A DNA stretch of 64,000 nt from Gambelia wislizenii (GCA_030847615.1 JAUMIR010000014.1:13740501-13804500), one strand, 5' to 3'. Positions 30,569-40,079 are shown, counted from the stretch's first letter. The notes: generated by a model not told the origin, from the sequence alone. A program made the numbers and translations.

Positions 30569-31200
30569 GAGTTGCAGTACTCCAGCTGAAGTCGACTCTG
30601 GCACATCTCTCCAGCTGAAGTCGACTCTGGCACATCTCTCCAGCTGAAGTCGACTCTGGCACATCTCTCTCACCTTGTGGAAAGTAATGTCTATGTTCTT
30701 CTCCAGAGGCTTGTCACTCTGAGAAATTTTGATACAGCTTTGATTGTCTTGCATCAGAATGGTTGGCTTGGGTTCTTTTATTCCAAGATCTAGAAGCAAA
30801 TTCTGCAGCCATTTGATTTCATCACAGGCTGTTTTTGCTGAGATGCACTCTGCACCTGTGGAACTATCTGCTACTGTACTCTGCTTCCGACTTGTCCAAC
30901 TTACTGCTCCACCACCATAAAAGATGATGTTTCCACTGGTTGATTTTCGCTCTGCTGGATCAGATCCCCAATCCGCATCTGCATAGGCAATCAGTCGTGG
31001 CTGGTCACATGTTGGCAGCATCAGTTTGAAGTCAGCAGTTGATTTTAGATATCTTGAAATTCTTTTCACTACAACAAAATCTTTGAGAGTAGGAGAGTTA
31101 ACCATTCTACATAAGATGCCAACAGAATTTGCAATATTAGGTCTGGTGAAATTAGCTATGTACAGAAGTTTTCCAATTGCAGTTGGAATTGGAATTTTCA
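30569..31200 (-). pseudogene. Copia copy 2 RNase H region
   Basis: On the minus strand: AIGKLLYIANFTRPNIANSV, RISRYLKSTADFKLMLPTCD, YADADWGSD with catalytic Asp residues intact, KSTSGNIIF, SSTGAECISAK and ILMQDNQSCI. The frame is open until a 29-bp triplication (30582-30668) shifts it. The terminal Asn run of the nominal frame is translation of the L2 ATT tail. The YADADW motif intact here is a stop in copy 1. Confidence 0.88.
30582..30668 (-). repeat. 29-bp exact tandem triplication in copia RNase H
   Basis: Three identical 29-base units (30582-30610, 30611-30639, 30640-30668) contain CCAGCTGAAGTCGACTCTGG. Copy 1 has a single unit (near 5250-5280). The added 58 bases shift the reading frame. 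Confidence 0.95.
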
Positions 31201-31354
31201 CTGTCTCTCAAGGGTTCAGATGCCTCATTGTTCTTTAAGAAACCTACTTCCATTGGTATTTGAGCATCCTTTGCATCTTTTAAACCAAGACAGTCCAGAA
31301 AATCTATAATCTTTTGCTTTTGATTAAGAAAGAAGCTTCCATCAGGGTTTCTTT

Positions 31355-31637
31355 CAATTTGTTTGTTTGTTTGTTTTGTTTTGTTTATTTATTTATACCC
31401 CGCTCTTCAGCCACAAGGCTATCAGAGTGGCTTACAAATTGTTTTAAGAAATAGCTGTTTACACATCTACACTGCATTAAACAGTTTCCAATGTGTGTTA
31501 GCTAACTGCCCCCCACAAGGTGGGTACTCATTTTACCGACCTACGAAAGGATAGTGAACCTTTGAGTCCACTGGAATCGAACTTGCAAGGTGGTGGCTTG
31601 CAGTATTGTCATTTAACCACTGCTCCACCAGGGCTCC
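31355..31637 (-). mobile_element. tRNA-derived SINE nested in copia copy 2
   Basis: On the minus strand the head GGAGCCCTGGTGGAGCAGTG (A box TGGTGGAGCAGTGG) is followed by GCAAGTTCGATTCC (B box, near 31577-31590), then CCTTTCGTAGGTCGGTAAAA and TGAGTACCCACC. The 3' part GTAAGCCACTCTGATAGCC to GGGGTATAAATAAATA is L2-like. A T-rich (A-rich on minus) tail sits at 31355-31378. It splits the copia RT frame. Confidence 0.82.
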
Positions 31638-32120
31638 TGGTACTCCAAGATAGTGTGAGATGTCTCCTAAACTTTTAATATCTATTTCTTTCTGGAGATT
31701 CAGGAGTATCTCTTGACTATCTGCTTTGTCTTGACTGCACAGAATCAAATCATCAACATAATTTGCAATGTAAGTCCATTTATTGTTTCTGAATCTTTGG
31801 TAAACACATTGGTCAACAGTGCCTGGAGTAAATCCTTCTTTGATAAGGAGCTGATTTAACTTTTCGTTCCATTTATTGGCTTCTTGTTTTAATCCATACA
31901 AGCTTTTCTCAAGTTTACACACTAGATGCTCCTTTCCAGGTACTTGGAATCCTGAAGGCTGTTCCATGTACATTTCCTCATCTAGATCTCCATAAAGAAA
32001 TGCTGTTTTCACATCTAGATGTTGTACATGCATTTTCTTGGAAGCTGCACCAGCCAATAAGGTTCCAATAGATGTATGTGTAACTACTGGGGAGAAAGTT
32101 TCATGAAAATCTTCTCCAAA
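31638..32120 (-). pseudogene. Copia copy 2 reverse transcriptase, C-terminal part
   Basis: On the minus strand: KKMHVQHLDVKTAFLYGDLD, EQPSGFQVPGKEHLVCKLEK, LYGLKQEANKWNEKLN, VYQRFRN, IANYVDDLILCS (YVDD box near 31750-31760) and DISHYLGV. Copy 1 has a stop right after SLY where this copy reads SLYGLKQ. The frame is cut by the CR1 at 32120 and by the SINE at 31637. Confidence 0.88.
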
Positions 32121-33282
32121 TGGGTTTCAGAGTAACATGTCATGCCAGACTAATCTGATCTCTTTTTTTGATAGAATTACCAGCTTGGTAGATGAAGGGA
32201 ACACTGGATATCGCATACCTTGATTTCAGTAAGGCCTTGGACAAGGTTCCCCATGACATTCTTGCAAACAAGCTTGTAAAATGGGGGCTAGACAAGTTAA
32301 CTGTTCAATGGATTTGTAATTGGTTGACCGGCTGAACCCAAAGGGTGCTCAGCGGTGGCTCCTCTTCATCTTGGAAAGATGTGACCAGTGCGGTGCCACA
32401 GGGTTCTGTCCTGAGCCCAGTGCTATTCAACATCTTTATCAATGACTTGGATGAGAGAATTAGGGGCATACTTACCAAATTTGCAGATGACACCAAATTA
32501 GGAGGAGTAGCTAATACCCTGGAAGACAGGATCAAAATTCAAGATGACCTGGATAAACTGGAGAGCTGGGCCAAAGCTAACAAAATGAAATTCAATACAG
32601 AGAAATGTAAGGTACTGCACTTAGGGCAAAAAAATGAAATGCATCAATATAGGATGGGGGAGATATGACTGAATGAGACTACGTGCGAAAGGGATCTAGG
32701 AGTCCTAGTAGACCACAAGTTGAACATGAGCCAACAGTGTGATGCGGCAGCTAAAAAGACCAATGCGATTTTGGGCTGCATCAATAGAACTATAGTGTCC
32801 AGATCAAGGGAAGTAATAGTGCTGCTCTATTCTGCCTTGGTCAGACCTCACCTAGAATACTGTGTCCACTTCTTAGCACCACAATTCAAAAAGGATATTG
32901 ACAAATTGAAGCATGTCCAGAGAAGGGTGACTAAAATGTGAAAGGTCTGGAAACAATGCCTTATGAGGAGAGATTTAGGGAGCTGGGTATGTTTAGCTTG
33001 GAAAAAAGACCATTAAGAGGCGATATGATAGCCCTGTTTAAGTATTTGAAGGGGTGTCATGTTGAGGATGGAGCAAGCTTGTTTTCTGCTGCTCCAGAGA
33101 TTGGAACATGGAGCAATGGATGCAAGCTCCAGGAACAGAGATTCCACCTCAATATTAGGAGGAACTTTTTGACAGTAAGAGTTGTTCGGCAGTGGAACAC
33201 ACTCCCTTGGATCGTGGTGGGGTCTCCTTCCTTGGAGGTCTTTAAACAGAGGCTGGATGGCCATCTGTCGGGGATGCTTTGA
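32121..33282 (+). pseudogene. CR1 ORF2 reverse transcriptase fragment
   Basis: The frame pieces 32345-32668 (PQGSVLSPVLFNIFINDLD, KFADDTKLGG polymerase box), 32720-32941 and 32938-33282 together give the RT from motif A to the C-terminus (FKQRLDGHLSGML). A TGA follows MGEI at 32666-32668, and a one-base loss near 32935 (AAAATGTGAAAGG) shifts frame. The region around motif A is also frame-broken (near 32210-32290). Confidence 0.88.
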
Positions 33283-33370
33283 TCGTGATTTCCTGCGTAG
33301 CAGGGGTTGGACTGGATGGCCCTCATGGTCTCTTCCAACTCTGCAATTCTATGATTCTATGATTCTATGA
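32121..33370 (+). mobile_element. CR1 LINE nested in copia copy 2
   Basis: Starts GGGTTTCAGAGTAAC within RT and ends with three ATTCTATG repeats at 33370, where copia resumes (AATTGCTGATTGTAACC). It lies in a copia element that lies in a DIRS-like element, giving three levels of nesting. Confidence 0.95.
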
Positions 33371-33625
33371 AATTGCTGATTGTAACCTTTAGCTACAAGT
33401 CTGGCTTTATATCTTTCAATTTCCCCTTCTGAATTTTGCTTTGTTGTAAAGACCCATCTGCAGCCAATTGCCTTCTTGCCTTTTGGCAATTCTGTCAAAG
33501 TCCAAGTTTTATTTTTATATAAAGATTCCATTTCCTCCATTGCTGCTTTCACCCATTTCTCAGAATCAGACTTTTGCAGTCCTTTGATCTTCTGACGGTC
33601 AGAGGGTTCCAGAAGGCTTTCCCCT
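33371..33625 (-). pseudogene. Copia copy 2 reverse transcriptase, N-terminal part
   Basis: On the minus strand: ESLLEPSDRQKIKGLQKSDS, EKWVKAAMEEMESLYKNKTW, TLTELPKGKKAIGCRWVFTT and YKARLVAKGYNQQF. The copia match ends at about 33625, where the DIRS RT begins on the other strand. No integrase follows. Confidence 0.88.
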
Positions 33626-33915
33626 GTGGCCTTTGAGGTATTCAGCACATTCTTGGAATAGGCCCTGCAACACTGTGCAGGGTACCCATTTGTCACGCAT
33701 TACTTGGATGATTTTCTAATGATGGGCCTAGCTGGGGGGCCGGAGTGTGGTTATCTGCTTTCTTCCTTCTAGGCCTTGGTAGAGGAAATTGGTGTCTCTC
33801 TGGCACTCAACAAGATTTTGGGCCCAGCAACATACCTGGTCTACCTGGAGATACAGTTGGACTCTGTGCTGGGCGTGTCCTGCCTGCCCAAGGATAAGCT
33901 GGCAGCTTTGAAGGA
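33626..33915 (+). pseudogene. DIRS-like reverse transcriptase, active-site part
   Basis: One frame reads AFEVFSTFLE, a TAG, ALQHCAGYPFVTHYLDDFLM with the YLDD polymerase box, GLAGGPECGYLLSSF, another TAG, ALVEEIGVSLALNKILGPAT, YLVYLEIQLDSV and LPKDKLAALKE. Two in-frame stops. This is the typical DIRS/Ngaro RT pattern (HYLDDFL ... LP.DKL). A CR1 follows directly. Confidence 0.82.
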
Positions 33916-34279
33916 GAAAAAAGACAGTTAAGAGGTGATATGATAGCCCTTTTTAAATATTTGAAGGGGTGTCACGTTGAGGATGGAGCAGCCTTGTTTT
34001 CTGCTGCTGGAACACGGAGCAATGGATGCAAGCTCCAGGAACAGAGATTCCACCTCAACTTTAGGAGGAACTTTTTGACAGTAAGAGCTGTTCGGCAGTG
34101 GAACACACTCCCTCAGAGTGTGGTGGGGTCTCCTTCCTTGGAGGTCTTTAAACAGAGCCTGGATTGCCATCTGTTGGGGATGCTTTGATCGAGATTTCCT
34201 GCGTGGCAGATTGGGGTTGGACTTGATGGCCCTCGTGGTCTCTTCCAACTCTACAATTCTATGATCTATGATTCTATGA
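33916..34279 (+). mobile_element. CR1 LINE 3' fragment in the DIRS-like element
   Basis: Starts AAAAAAGACAGTTAAGAGG and ends ATTCTATGACC at 34279. An 82-codon frame (33940-34188) gives [16 protein letters not shown] to FKQSLDCHLLGML. The DIRS frame resumes with DLLGWEKATMKEVQ. Confidence 0.93.
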
Positions 34280-35110
34280 CCTCTTGGGGTGGGAGAAGGC
34301 CACAATGAAAGAAGTGCAATTGTTGCTGGTCATCTGAACTTCACATGCTGGCGGTATCCCCGGGGAGGGCTTTCTGTGCATGGGTGGCACACCTCACCCG
34401 GGGGGGGGGGTCAGATCTTCTCCTCATCACATTCACCAGACAAAAGGGGTGAAGGAGGACTTGAAGGTGTGGCTAGCCTTTTTGGAGCAGTACAATGGGA
34501 TCACGGTCTGGCAAGGCTGCTTGGCATTGGAGAGTGGTGTCCAGGTGCAGTCCGATGCAGCTGGCAGCCTGGGCTTTGGGGTTTATTACAACTGCCACTG
34601 CTGTGCCCAGCCCTGGCCTCAAGAGTGGGACAGGACGGTGTTGGCCTGGGACCTCACATTCCTAGAATTCTTTCCCATCCTGATGGTGGTTGTCCTATGG
34701 AGGGAGGAATTTAAGGACAAGAGGGTGTGTTTTTGGTGCAATAACCAGGCTGTGGCATGAATCATCAACAGGCAGTCCTCCAGGTCCGAGAGGGTCATGA
34801 GGCTAATTCACAGATTATTGCTGGTCTGCTTGGAGTCCAACATCAGTTTCTATGCTCAGCACATCCCTGGCGTTGACAGCAAGATAACTGATGCCTTGTC
34901 TCGATTTCAGGGAGAAAGTTTCCATACACTACCAATGAAGCTGCACTCCCTTTCCCAGATGAACTTTGGAGCCTTGGGAATGGACAGTGATTCAAGGTGT
35001 GGTGGACTCTTTGGCGTCATCAACATTACGGCATCCCAGTTTCTGTCCTTCAGGCATTGGCATGGCTACAGAGTTGCCTGGCCTGCAACAGAGAGAGAGA
35101 TGCTGAATTA
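34280..35110 (+). pseudogene. DIRS-like RNase H
   Basis: LLGWEKATMKEVQLLLVI, stop, then 34380-34760: KEDLKVWLAFLEQYNGITVW, VQSDAAGSLGFGVY (first RNase H Asp), WDLTFLEFFPILMVVVLW, VCFWCNNQAVA. After a TGA comes IINRQSSRSERVMRLIHRLL, FYAQHIPGVDSKITDALSRF (final Asp region). The end continues to TEREMLNYL, where gypsy inserts. Two stops and a frameshift near 34360-34380. Confidence 0.82.
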
Positions 35111-35218
35111 CTTGGTGTGATGTACACAGAACACAAACTCACATATCTTCAATAAAGTTCTTTATTGGAATAGAAGCATGTGTAAGGGACATTGGCAAAG
35201 CTGCAACTAAAGATCAGA

Positions 35219-36586
35219 CTAACAGCAGAAGATGATAAGAGACACCCAGCGTGAGAAAGCAGATACTTCCAGATTCTTGTGATCAGTCCAAACCTCAAAC
35301 GGTTTGGGTGAGCCCTCCAGTAGGTGGCGCCAAGTCTCTAGAGCCAACTTGATTGCACCTGCCTCCTTCTCCCACACCGGCCAATTTCGTTCAGTTTCAT
35401 TGAACTTTCTGGACAAGTAGGCACATGGTCTCAAATCCCCTTCCTCCCCCTTTTGCAACAGAACACCACCCATCGCTACATCTGAGGTGTCCACTTGGAC
35501 CACGAAAGGCTGGGAGGGGTCGGGGTGTTTGAGAATTGGCTCAGAAGTGAAAAGGGATTTCAATTTGTCAAATGCTTGCTGGCACTGTGGTGACCACACA
35601 ATCTTTTGGGGAGGTTTGTCCCCTTTCCGAATCCGTACTCTGTAGTAGGCCTCCCGCAGATCCAGCTTCGTGAAAATCTTCCCTTTGGAGAGATGGGCTA
35701 ATATGTCCTTCACCAGGGGCAGGGGGTACTGATTGGAGACACTAATCACGTTTAGCCCTCTGTAATCCTGAATCAAATGAAGCCCCCCATCGGCCTTGCA
35801 CCTAAACATCACCGGAGCCCCCACGGGCGAGGTTGAGGGCCTAATGAACCCTCGGGCTAAGTTTTTGTCTATGAACTCTTGGAGCGCCTCCATTTCAGCT
35901 GGGGTCATAGAATAAATGTGAGGCTTAGGTAGGCTTGACTCCGAGAGTATTTCGATGGCACAGTCAAAAGCCCATTGGGGTGGCAAAACGTCGCACTCCC
36001 TCTCCTCAAACGCATATTGCCATGCCTTGTATTCCACTGGCAGTCCTTTCAGCTCCCCTTTTACTAAGGCAGTCGTGTAGTTCCATGACTCACCCTCCAG
36101 GGGGACCCCATCCCCTGTGGATCCTCCCCCCACCCCATGCTCCTTGGTACACAGTGGGTCTGTAAAAGTCAGTGTTTCTTTTATCCAGTCTATGGTGGGG
36201 TTGTGGTACTTTAGCCAGTTCAGACCCACGACTGCCGCGGGGACTAAGCCTGGAGCAATCACAAACTGCAGTTCTTCCTGGTGGGTTTCCATCCTCATGT
36301 ACATGGGGCCGGTTATGCGCCTGGCGGGGGCCCCCTTCATCATCCCCCCATCCATCTGAGACAGCCACACAGGCTTGTCCAGCTTAACAGTATTAACGTT
36401 CAGTTCACTGACTAAGGAGGGGTGGATGAGCACTTGGGTACAACCAGAGTCAATCATTAACATTACTTTTTGGGTGGGGCCCTCCCCTCCAACCCCCACT
36501 CGAGCTTTGATAAAGAACGGGCCCTTCACTCCACTCACCATGGCATCCGGGCGCCCTTCAGGATTAGCCCGCCCTCGGGCGCTCAA
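35219..36586 (-). pseudogene. Gypsy pol: protease, RT (deleted), RNase H
   Basis: A 455-codon open frame without an ATG start overlaps the end of gag, as expected for frameshift expression. The order is protease (VMLMIDSGCTQVLIHPSLV, DSG catalytic motif), VVGLNWLKYHNP, RT N-terminus (ARGFIRPSTSPVGAPVMF, DYRGLNVISVSNQYPLPLV, FTKLDLREAYYRVRI with the first RT Asp), then a direct jump to PPQKIVWSPQCQQAFDKLKS. The YxDD stretch of roughly 130 residues is deleted in frame. RNase H begins FVVQVDTSDVAMGGVLLQKG and is cut after WTDHKNLE. No integrase. Confidence 0.9.
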
Positions 36587-37306
36587 TAGGGCGGGCTGGG
36601 CCCGTTTCCCGCCGGCTCAGCGTCGGAGGAGTAGGACCCACTATCCTCGGGATCATCTGAAGACTCCCCTGCCGCATGGCCTGGCGCCAGGGCCTGGGGC
36701 ATCGCTTTGGGCTTGGAGGGAGTCTTGGCGGACCCGGTTCTCCCCTCGCTCCGCAAAGACTTGGCGGTGACGGGTTGCTCCCGAGGGCTCCTCTCTGGGC
36801 ACTCCGCTATGCGATGTCCGCTCTCCCCACAATGCAGGCACAGGCCCTTTCTCATTCTTCGCTCTCGTTCTGACTCACCGGCGGTGGCTCCGACCGAGTG
36901 CCCTGGCTTGGCCTTCTTCCCAGTGGACCCGGAGGGCTTCCCTTCAGTTCCTAGCTGACAGCGCAACATCTTGATGCTGCCTTTCACAGACTCCACTTCG
37001 CCAGCCAGACGCACCCACCCTAGGAGGGTTTCGGGGTTTCCCTGGAACATGGCCCACTCTAGGATATCAGGGTTCAGCCCTTCCTGGAAAAACTGCACCT
37101 TGACCTCTTCAGACCACTCAGGCACTTGGTTGGCTAGGCGGCGGAACTCAGCCGCGTACTCTGCCACTGTTTTGGTACCTTGCTTCAGGCGTCTGAGCTT
37201 CACCCGGGCTCGCTTTATTCTTAAGGGGTCTTCGAACTGGGCCCTGAGAGCCCTCAGGAACTCTTGGAAATTTCCCAGTTCCCAGAATTCATGGACGATC
37301 CTGACA
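36583..37306 (-). pseudogene. Gypsy gag, 5' truncated
   Basis: The minus-strand frame includes EFWELGNFQEFLRALRAQFE, LRRLKQGTKTVAEYAAEFRR, LANQVPEWSEE and a nucleocapsid zinc knuckle CLHCGESGHRIAEC (C-x2-C-x4-H-x4-C). The N-terminal third and the leader are missing. The capsid/nucleocapsid protein would package the RNA. The stop overlaps the pol frame by a few bases. Confidence 0.87.
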
Positions 37307-38093
37307 CTTGGCTTCCCTGAGGGAGCGAGGTTTGGCGCCCAGGACCATAGCGGTACATATGGTTGGCATATCCTTTTTCAGCAAAGCAGCCAGCTATTGT
37401 GACCCGTGTGATGCCTTCATGGTAAGGGGGGTGGTGGACAGTTGGAGATGGATGATGCCAAGAGTGCCGGACGTCCGGCGTCTGCTATCATATGTCCTGC
37501 TGGCTCACTTGGTGGGAATATTGCCATTAATTTGCCATTCAGGCTATGAGGCCCTGTGGTTCAGCACCGCTTACACCATTACCTTCCATGGGGCACCCAG
37601 AGTGGGGGAGGCACTGTGTTACTCCAAACAGGACACATCCAGCAGGGCCCAGAAGCTACAGGATGTGGTTATCAGTCATGGGTCTCTGGCTCTGCATATC
37701 CGGTGTTCAAAATGTGATCAGTGCAGTCGGGGGGTGACACTGCATCTACCGAGAGTGGAGGGGCCCTCCCCATGCCCAGTGGCCAGCATGCAGGAGTTCC
37801 TCTGAGTGCACGGTGCTGGACAAGGGCCCTTGTTCCAAAACAAGGATGGGATGCTGATCACCAGGTTTCAGTTTGTAAGTGTGCTGAAGGCCACGTTGAG
37901 ATGGCTGGGGATGCCAGCAGATGAGTTTGGCAGTCATTTGTTCAGGATTGGAGTGGCGACCACTGCTGCACAGGGCAGATTGTCCGCAGAGTCCATTATG
38001 AGGCTGGGGCAGTGGCGATCCAGGGCCTATACAGCATACATATGTCTGGAGAGGGTGCCCACTGCACGGCCCATGGTCGGGATGGGAGTGTAG
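37307..38093 (+). pseudogene. DIRS-like tyrosine recombinase
   Basis: The frame from SLRERGLAPRTIAVHMVGIS to 38093 has a single in-frame TGA at 37803-37805. Catalytic landmarks: Arg in FHGAPRVGEAL, His and Arg in HLFRIGVATTAA, Trp and the nucleophile Tyr in GQWRSRAYTAYI. This R-H-R-Y set identifies the YR that circularises or integrates DIRS-type cDNA. N-terminal codons are contiguous with RNase H on the other side of the gypsy insertion. Confidence 0.87.
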
Positions 38094-38507
38094 GGCTGCC
38101 TATTGATGGCAGGGGGAATGGCTGGTGAAAGGCACTTCCCATAGGGAACACCTTTTGTGGCAGGTGGCTTTGGTTCTGGTCCAGGTAAAGGTGTCTCCAT
38201 CAAGTTCAAGTTTAAGTTCAAGTTCATGTTCATAGAGATCTCTTTCCCCCTTCTGTTTAATTAAGTCCTTGTTTGCAGGGGAGGAGACAGCATCAAGTGG
38301 CGTGGCTTGGCCAGTACCTCCCTGGGGAAGGTCAGAAGTGTCCAACATGAGTCCATTGGCCAACATCGGGTTGGGCAATGATGGAATCACGACCCATGCA
38401 TGAATGCCAACCATTTTGTAGTCATCAGCAAGATGCAGCCTTTTACTGCCAATCATTATCTACTAACCTGTACTTAACCATTTTCCTTATTTTGTACTCA
38501 ATAAATT
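38094..38507. other. 3' region of the DIRS-like element
   Basis: No clear gene. A short hexamer-like repeat (AAGTTC/AAGTTT) lies at about 38198-38233. A 118-codon minus frame (38100-38456) is open but unrecognised. An AATAAATTAGG near 38500 could be a poly(A) signal. Terminal repeats of the DIRS-like element should lie here but were not identified. Confidence 0.4.
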
Positions 38508-39807
38508 AGGAATTGGAGGCACTGCTTTGCAGTGGTTCCGTTCCTTCCTCTCGGGCAGATCCCAGAGGGTGAGGCTTGGGGACAGTTGCTCTACTAGAAT
38601 AGAGCTTAACTGTGGCGTTCCTCAGGGTGCCATCCTGTCCCCAATGCTATTTAACATCTATATGAAGCCGCTGGGAGAAGTCATTCGGAGGCATGGAATG
38701 CGGTGTCATCAGTATGCGGATGACACCCAGATATACTTCTCCATGTCTCGGTCATCGGCTTCGACTTCAGATGGCATCTCTCCTCTGAATGATTGTCTTA
38801 AAGCAGTAATGGACTGGATGAGGAAAAACAAATTGAGACTGAATCCAGACAAAACGGAGGTACTAACAGTTACAGGCCCAAAACCAGGTCTGGGAATACA
38901 AACTCCAATCCTGGATGGAACTACACTCTCCTCCAAGGATTGTGTTCGCAGTCTGGGGGTGCTCCTGGACCCGTCGCTCCAGATGACTAATCAGGTTAAT
39001 GCGACGGTCAGGAGTGCCTGTTATCAACTTCGGCTGGTACGCCAGCTGCGCCCTTTCCTGGAAACTAGGGACCTCCAAACTGTGGTACATGCACTGGTAA
39101 CCTCCCGTCTGGATTTCTGTAATGCGCTCTACATGGGGCTACCCTTGTGCTTGACTCGGAAACTTCAACTAGTCCAGAACATGGCAGCCAGGTTGATTTC
39201 TGGCGTTTCCAGAAGAGAGCATATAACTCCGGTGCTAAAAGCTCTCCACTGGCTGCCTATTAGTTTCCGGGTACAGTACAAGGTGTTGGTTATGACCTTT
39301 AAAGCCCTACACGGCTTGGGTCCAACTTACCTCCGGGACCGCCTCCTTCCGTACGACCCTCCCCGCACACTTCGGTCCTCTGGGAGGAATCTGTTACAGC
39401 CTATGAAAACAAGGCTGTCGGTGACCTCCCAGAGGGCCTTCTCCGCTGCTGCTCCCAGATTATGGAATGGCCTGCCGGACGAGATCCGTCTTATTACCAC
39501 CTTAGACAGCTTTAAAAAAGCTGTCAAGACGGATCTTTTCCGGCAGGCCTTTCCTGAATAATTATCCCGGCCCAAGACTCAGCTGCCGTTTCTAGGCTAT
39601 GATTGTATGTTTTAAATTTTTTTCTTCTAATTTATATATATTTTAATTAATCCATGTTTTTAATCCTTTGTAATTTAATATTATTTTAAGGGGTGGGTGG
39701 GCTAGGGTATTGTGACTATGGGGTTTTTATATTGTAAGCCGCCCCGATTGCGTTGCAGAGGGGCGGGATATAAATTAAATTTTATTATTTATTATTATAT
39801 TAAATTG
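38508..39807 (+). mobile_element. L2 LINE, 5' truncated, well preserved
   Basis: Begins within RT (GGAATTGGAGGCACTGC) and continues through the ORF2 stop into a 3' UTR with TTGTAAGCCGCCCCGATTGC, GGGGCGGGATATAAATTAAA and an ATTATT tail at about 39780-39800. It lacks the endonuclease and the N-terminal RT. Confidence 0.85.
38527..39561 (+). CDS. L2 ORF2 reverse transcriptase, C-terminal part (open frame)
   Basis: 344 codons without interruption, and open upstream to the element's start. Motifs: WFRSFLSGRSQRVRLGD, CGVPQGAILSPMLFNIYMKP, HQYADDTQIYFS with the two catalytic Asp residues, LRLNPDKTEVLTVTG, RSLGVLLDPSLQM, HWLPISFRVQYKVLVMTFKA, RLWNGLPDEIRL and a C-terminal LFRQAFPE. This belongs to the L2 clade common in lizards. 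The lack of any stop in a truncated, non-functional copy suggests recent insertion. It would reverse transcribe L2 RNA if complete. Confidence 0.85.
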   Translation: MQWFRSFLSGRSQRVRLGDSCSTRIELNCGVPQGAILSPMLFNIYMKPLGEVIRRHGMRCHQYADDTQIYFSMSRSSASTSDGISPLNDCLKAVMDWMRKNKLRLNPDKTEVLTVTGPKPGLGIQTPILDGTTLSSKDCVRSLGVLLDPSLQMTNQVNATVRSACYQLRLVRQLRPFLETRDLQTVVHALVTSRLDFCNALYMGLPLCLTRKLQLVQNMAARLISGVSRREHITPVLKALHWLPISFRVQYKVLVMTFKALHGLGPTYLRDRLLPYDPPRTLRSSGRNLLQPMKTRLSVTSQRAFSAAAPRLWNGLPDEIRLITTLDSFKKAVKTDLFRQAFPE

Positions 39808-39875
39808 TTAATCAGACTTTGTAGTACATATCTTCTTTGGGGGGAGGAGTGGGGTGTACGGTCTGGGTCCACAAA

Positions 39876-40079
39876 AGAGATTCCACCTAAACACTAGGAA
39901 GAACTTCCTTACAGTAAGAGCTGTTTGGCAGTGGAATCTCCTTCTTTGGAGGTTTTTTAAACAGAGGCTGGATGGCCATCTGTTGGGAGTGCTTTGATTG
40001 GGTATTCCTGCATAGGAGGGGGTTAGACTAAATGGCCCTTGTGGTCTCTTCTGTATGATTCTATGACTGTATGATTCTA
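39876..40079 (+). mobile_element. CR1 LINE 3' fragment
   Basis: AGAGATTCCACCTAAACACT to GGAGGTTTTTTAAACAGAGG and GTATGATTCTATGACTGTATG. More diverged than most CR1 copies here, with a degraded 3' repeat. No intact frame. Confidence 0.85.

Larger units (their letters stand above)
29680..33625 (-). mobile_element. Second copia element, antisense, 5' truncated
   Basis: Same family as 1401-6066. The 3' LTR (29680-30309), RNase H, RT and the RT N-terminus are present on the minus strand. Integrase, protease, gag and the 5' LTR are absent, because the copia sequence stops at 33625 just upstream of ESLLEPSD. Interrupted by an L2 tail (30368-30566), a SINE (31355-31637) and a CR1 (32121-33370). DIRS sequence flanks both sides but lacks a stretch. 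A deletion must have removed both the copia 5' half and part of the host element. Confidence 0.9.
35116..37306 (-). mobile_element. Ty3/gypsy retrotransposon, internally deleted, in DIRS
   Basis: The unit begins TGTGATGTACACAG and ends GATCCTGACA on +, so it has TG...CA ends. Five identical bases CTTGG flank it (35111-35115 and 37307-37311). The DIRS frame joins cleanly across it (EREMLNYL / SLRERGLAPRT). Contents on the minus strand: truncated gag, protease, RT and RNase H. Integrase, most of both LTRs, and the RT active site are missing. The minus-strand 3' end has AATAAAG near 35150-35156, as in an LTR poly(A) signal. Confidence 0.85.
26860..38507 (+). mobile_element. Tyrosine-recombinase retrotransposon (DIRS/Ngaro-like), split by insertions
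   Basis: In order on + : gag-like protein (28100-29263), RT start (29276-29679), RT middle (33626-33915), RNase H (34280-35110) and tyrosine recombinase (37307-38093). This gene order with a YR in place of a DDE integrase defines DIRS-type elements. The gaps are filled by a truncated copia (29680-33625), a CR1 (33916-34279) and a gypsy element (35116-37306). Terminal repeats could not be identified. The left boundary (GC-rich 26860-27640) and the right boundary (start of an L2 at 38508) are therefore approximate, and DIRS versus Ngaro is open. Confidence 0.8.

Noticed and set aside
30506..30570. Poly-asparagine tail of a protein
   Set aside because: It is the translation of the ATT microsatellite of an L2 tail read on the minus strand.
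31570..31640. tRNA gene suggested by A and B boxes
   Set aside because: The boxes belong to a SINE head; there is no cloverleaf with an acceptor stem, and an L2-like tail follows.
38100..38456. 118-codon minus-strand frame downstream of the recombinase
   Set aside because: Open but unrecognised, with a hexamer repeat at one end. I could not support it as a gene.
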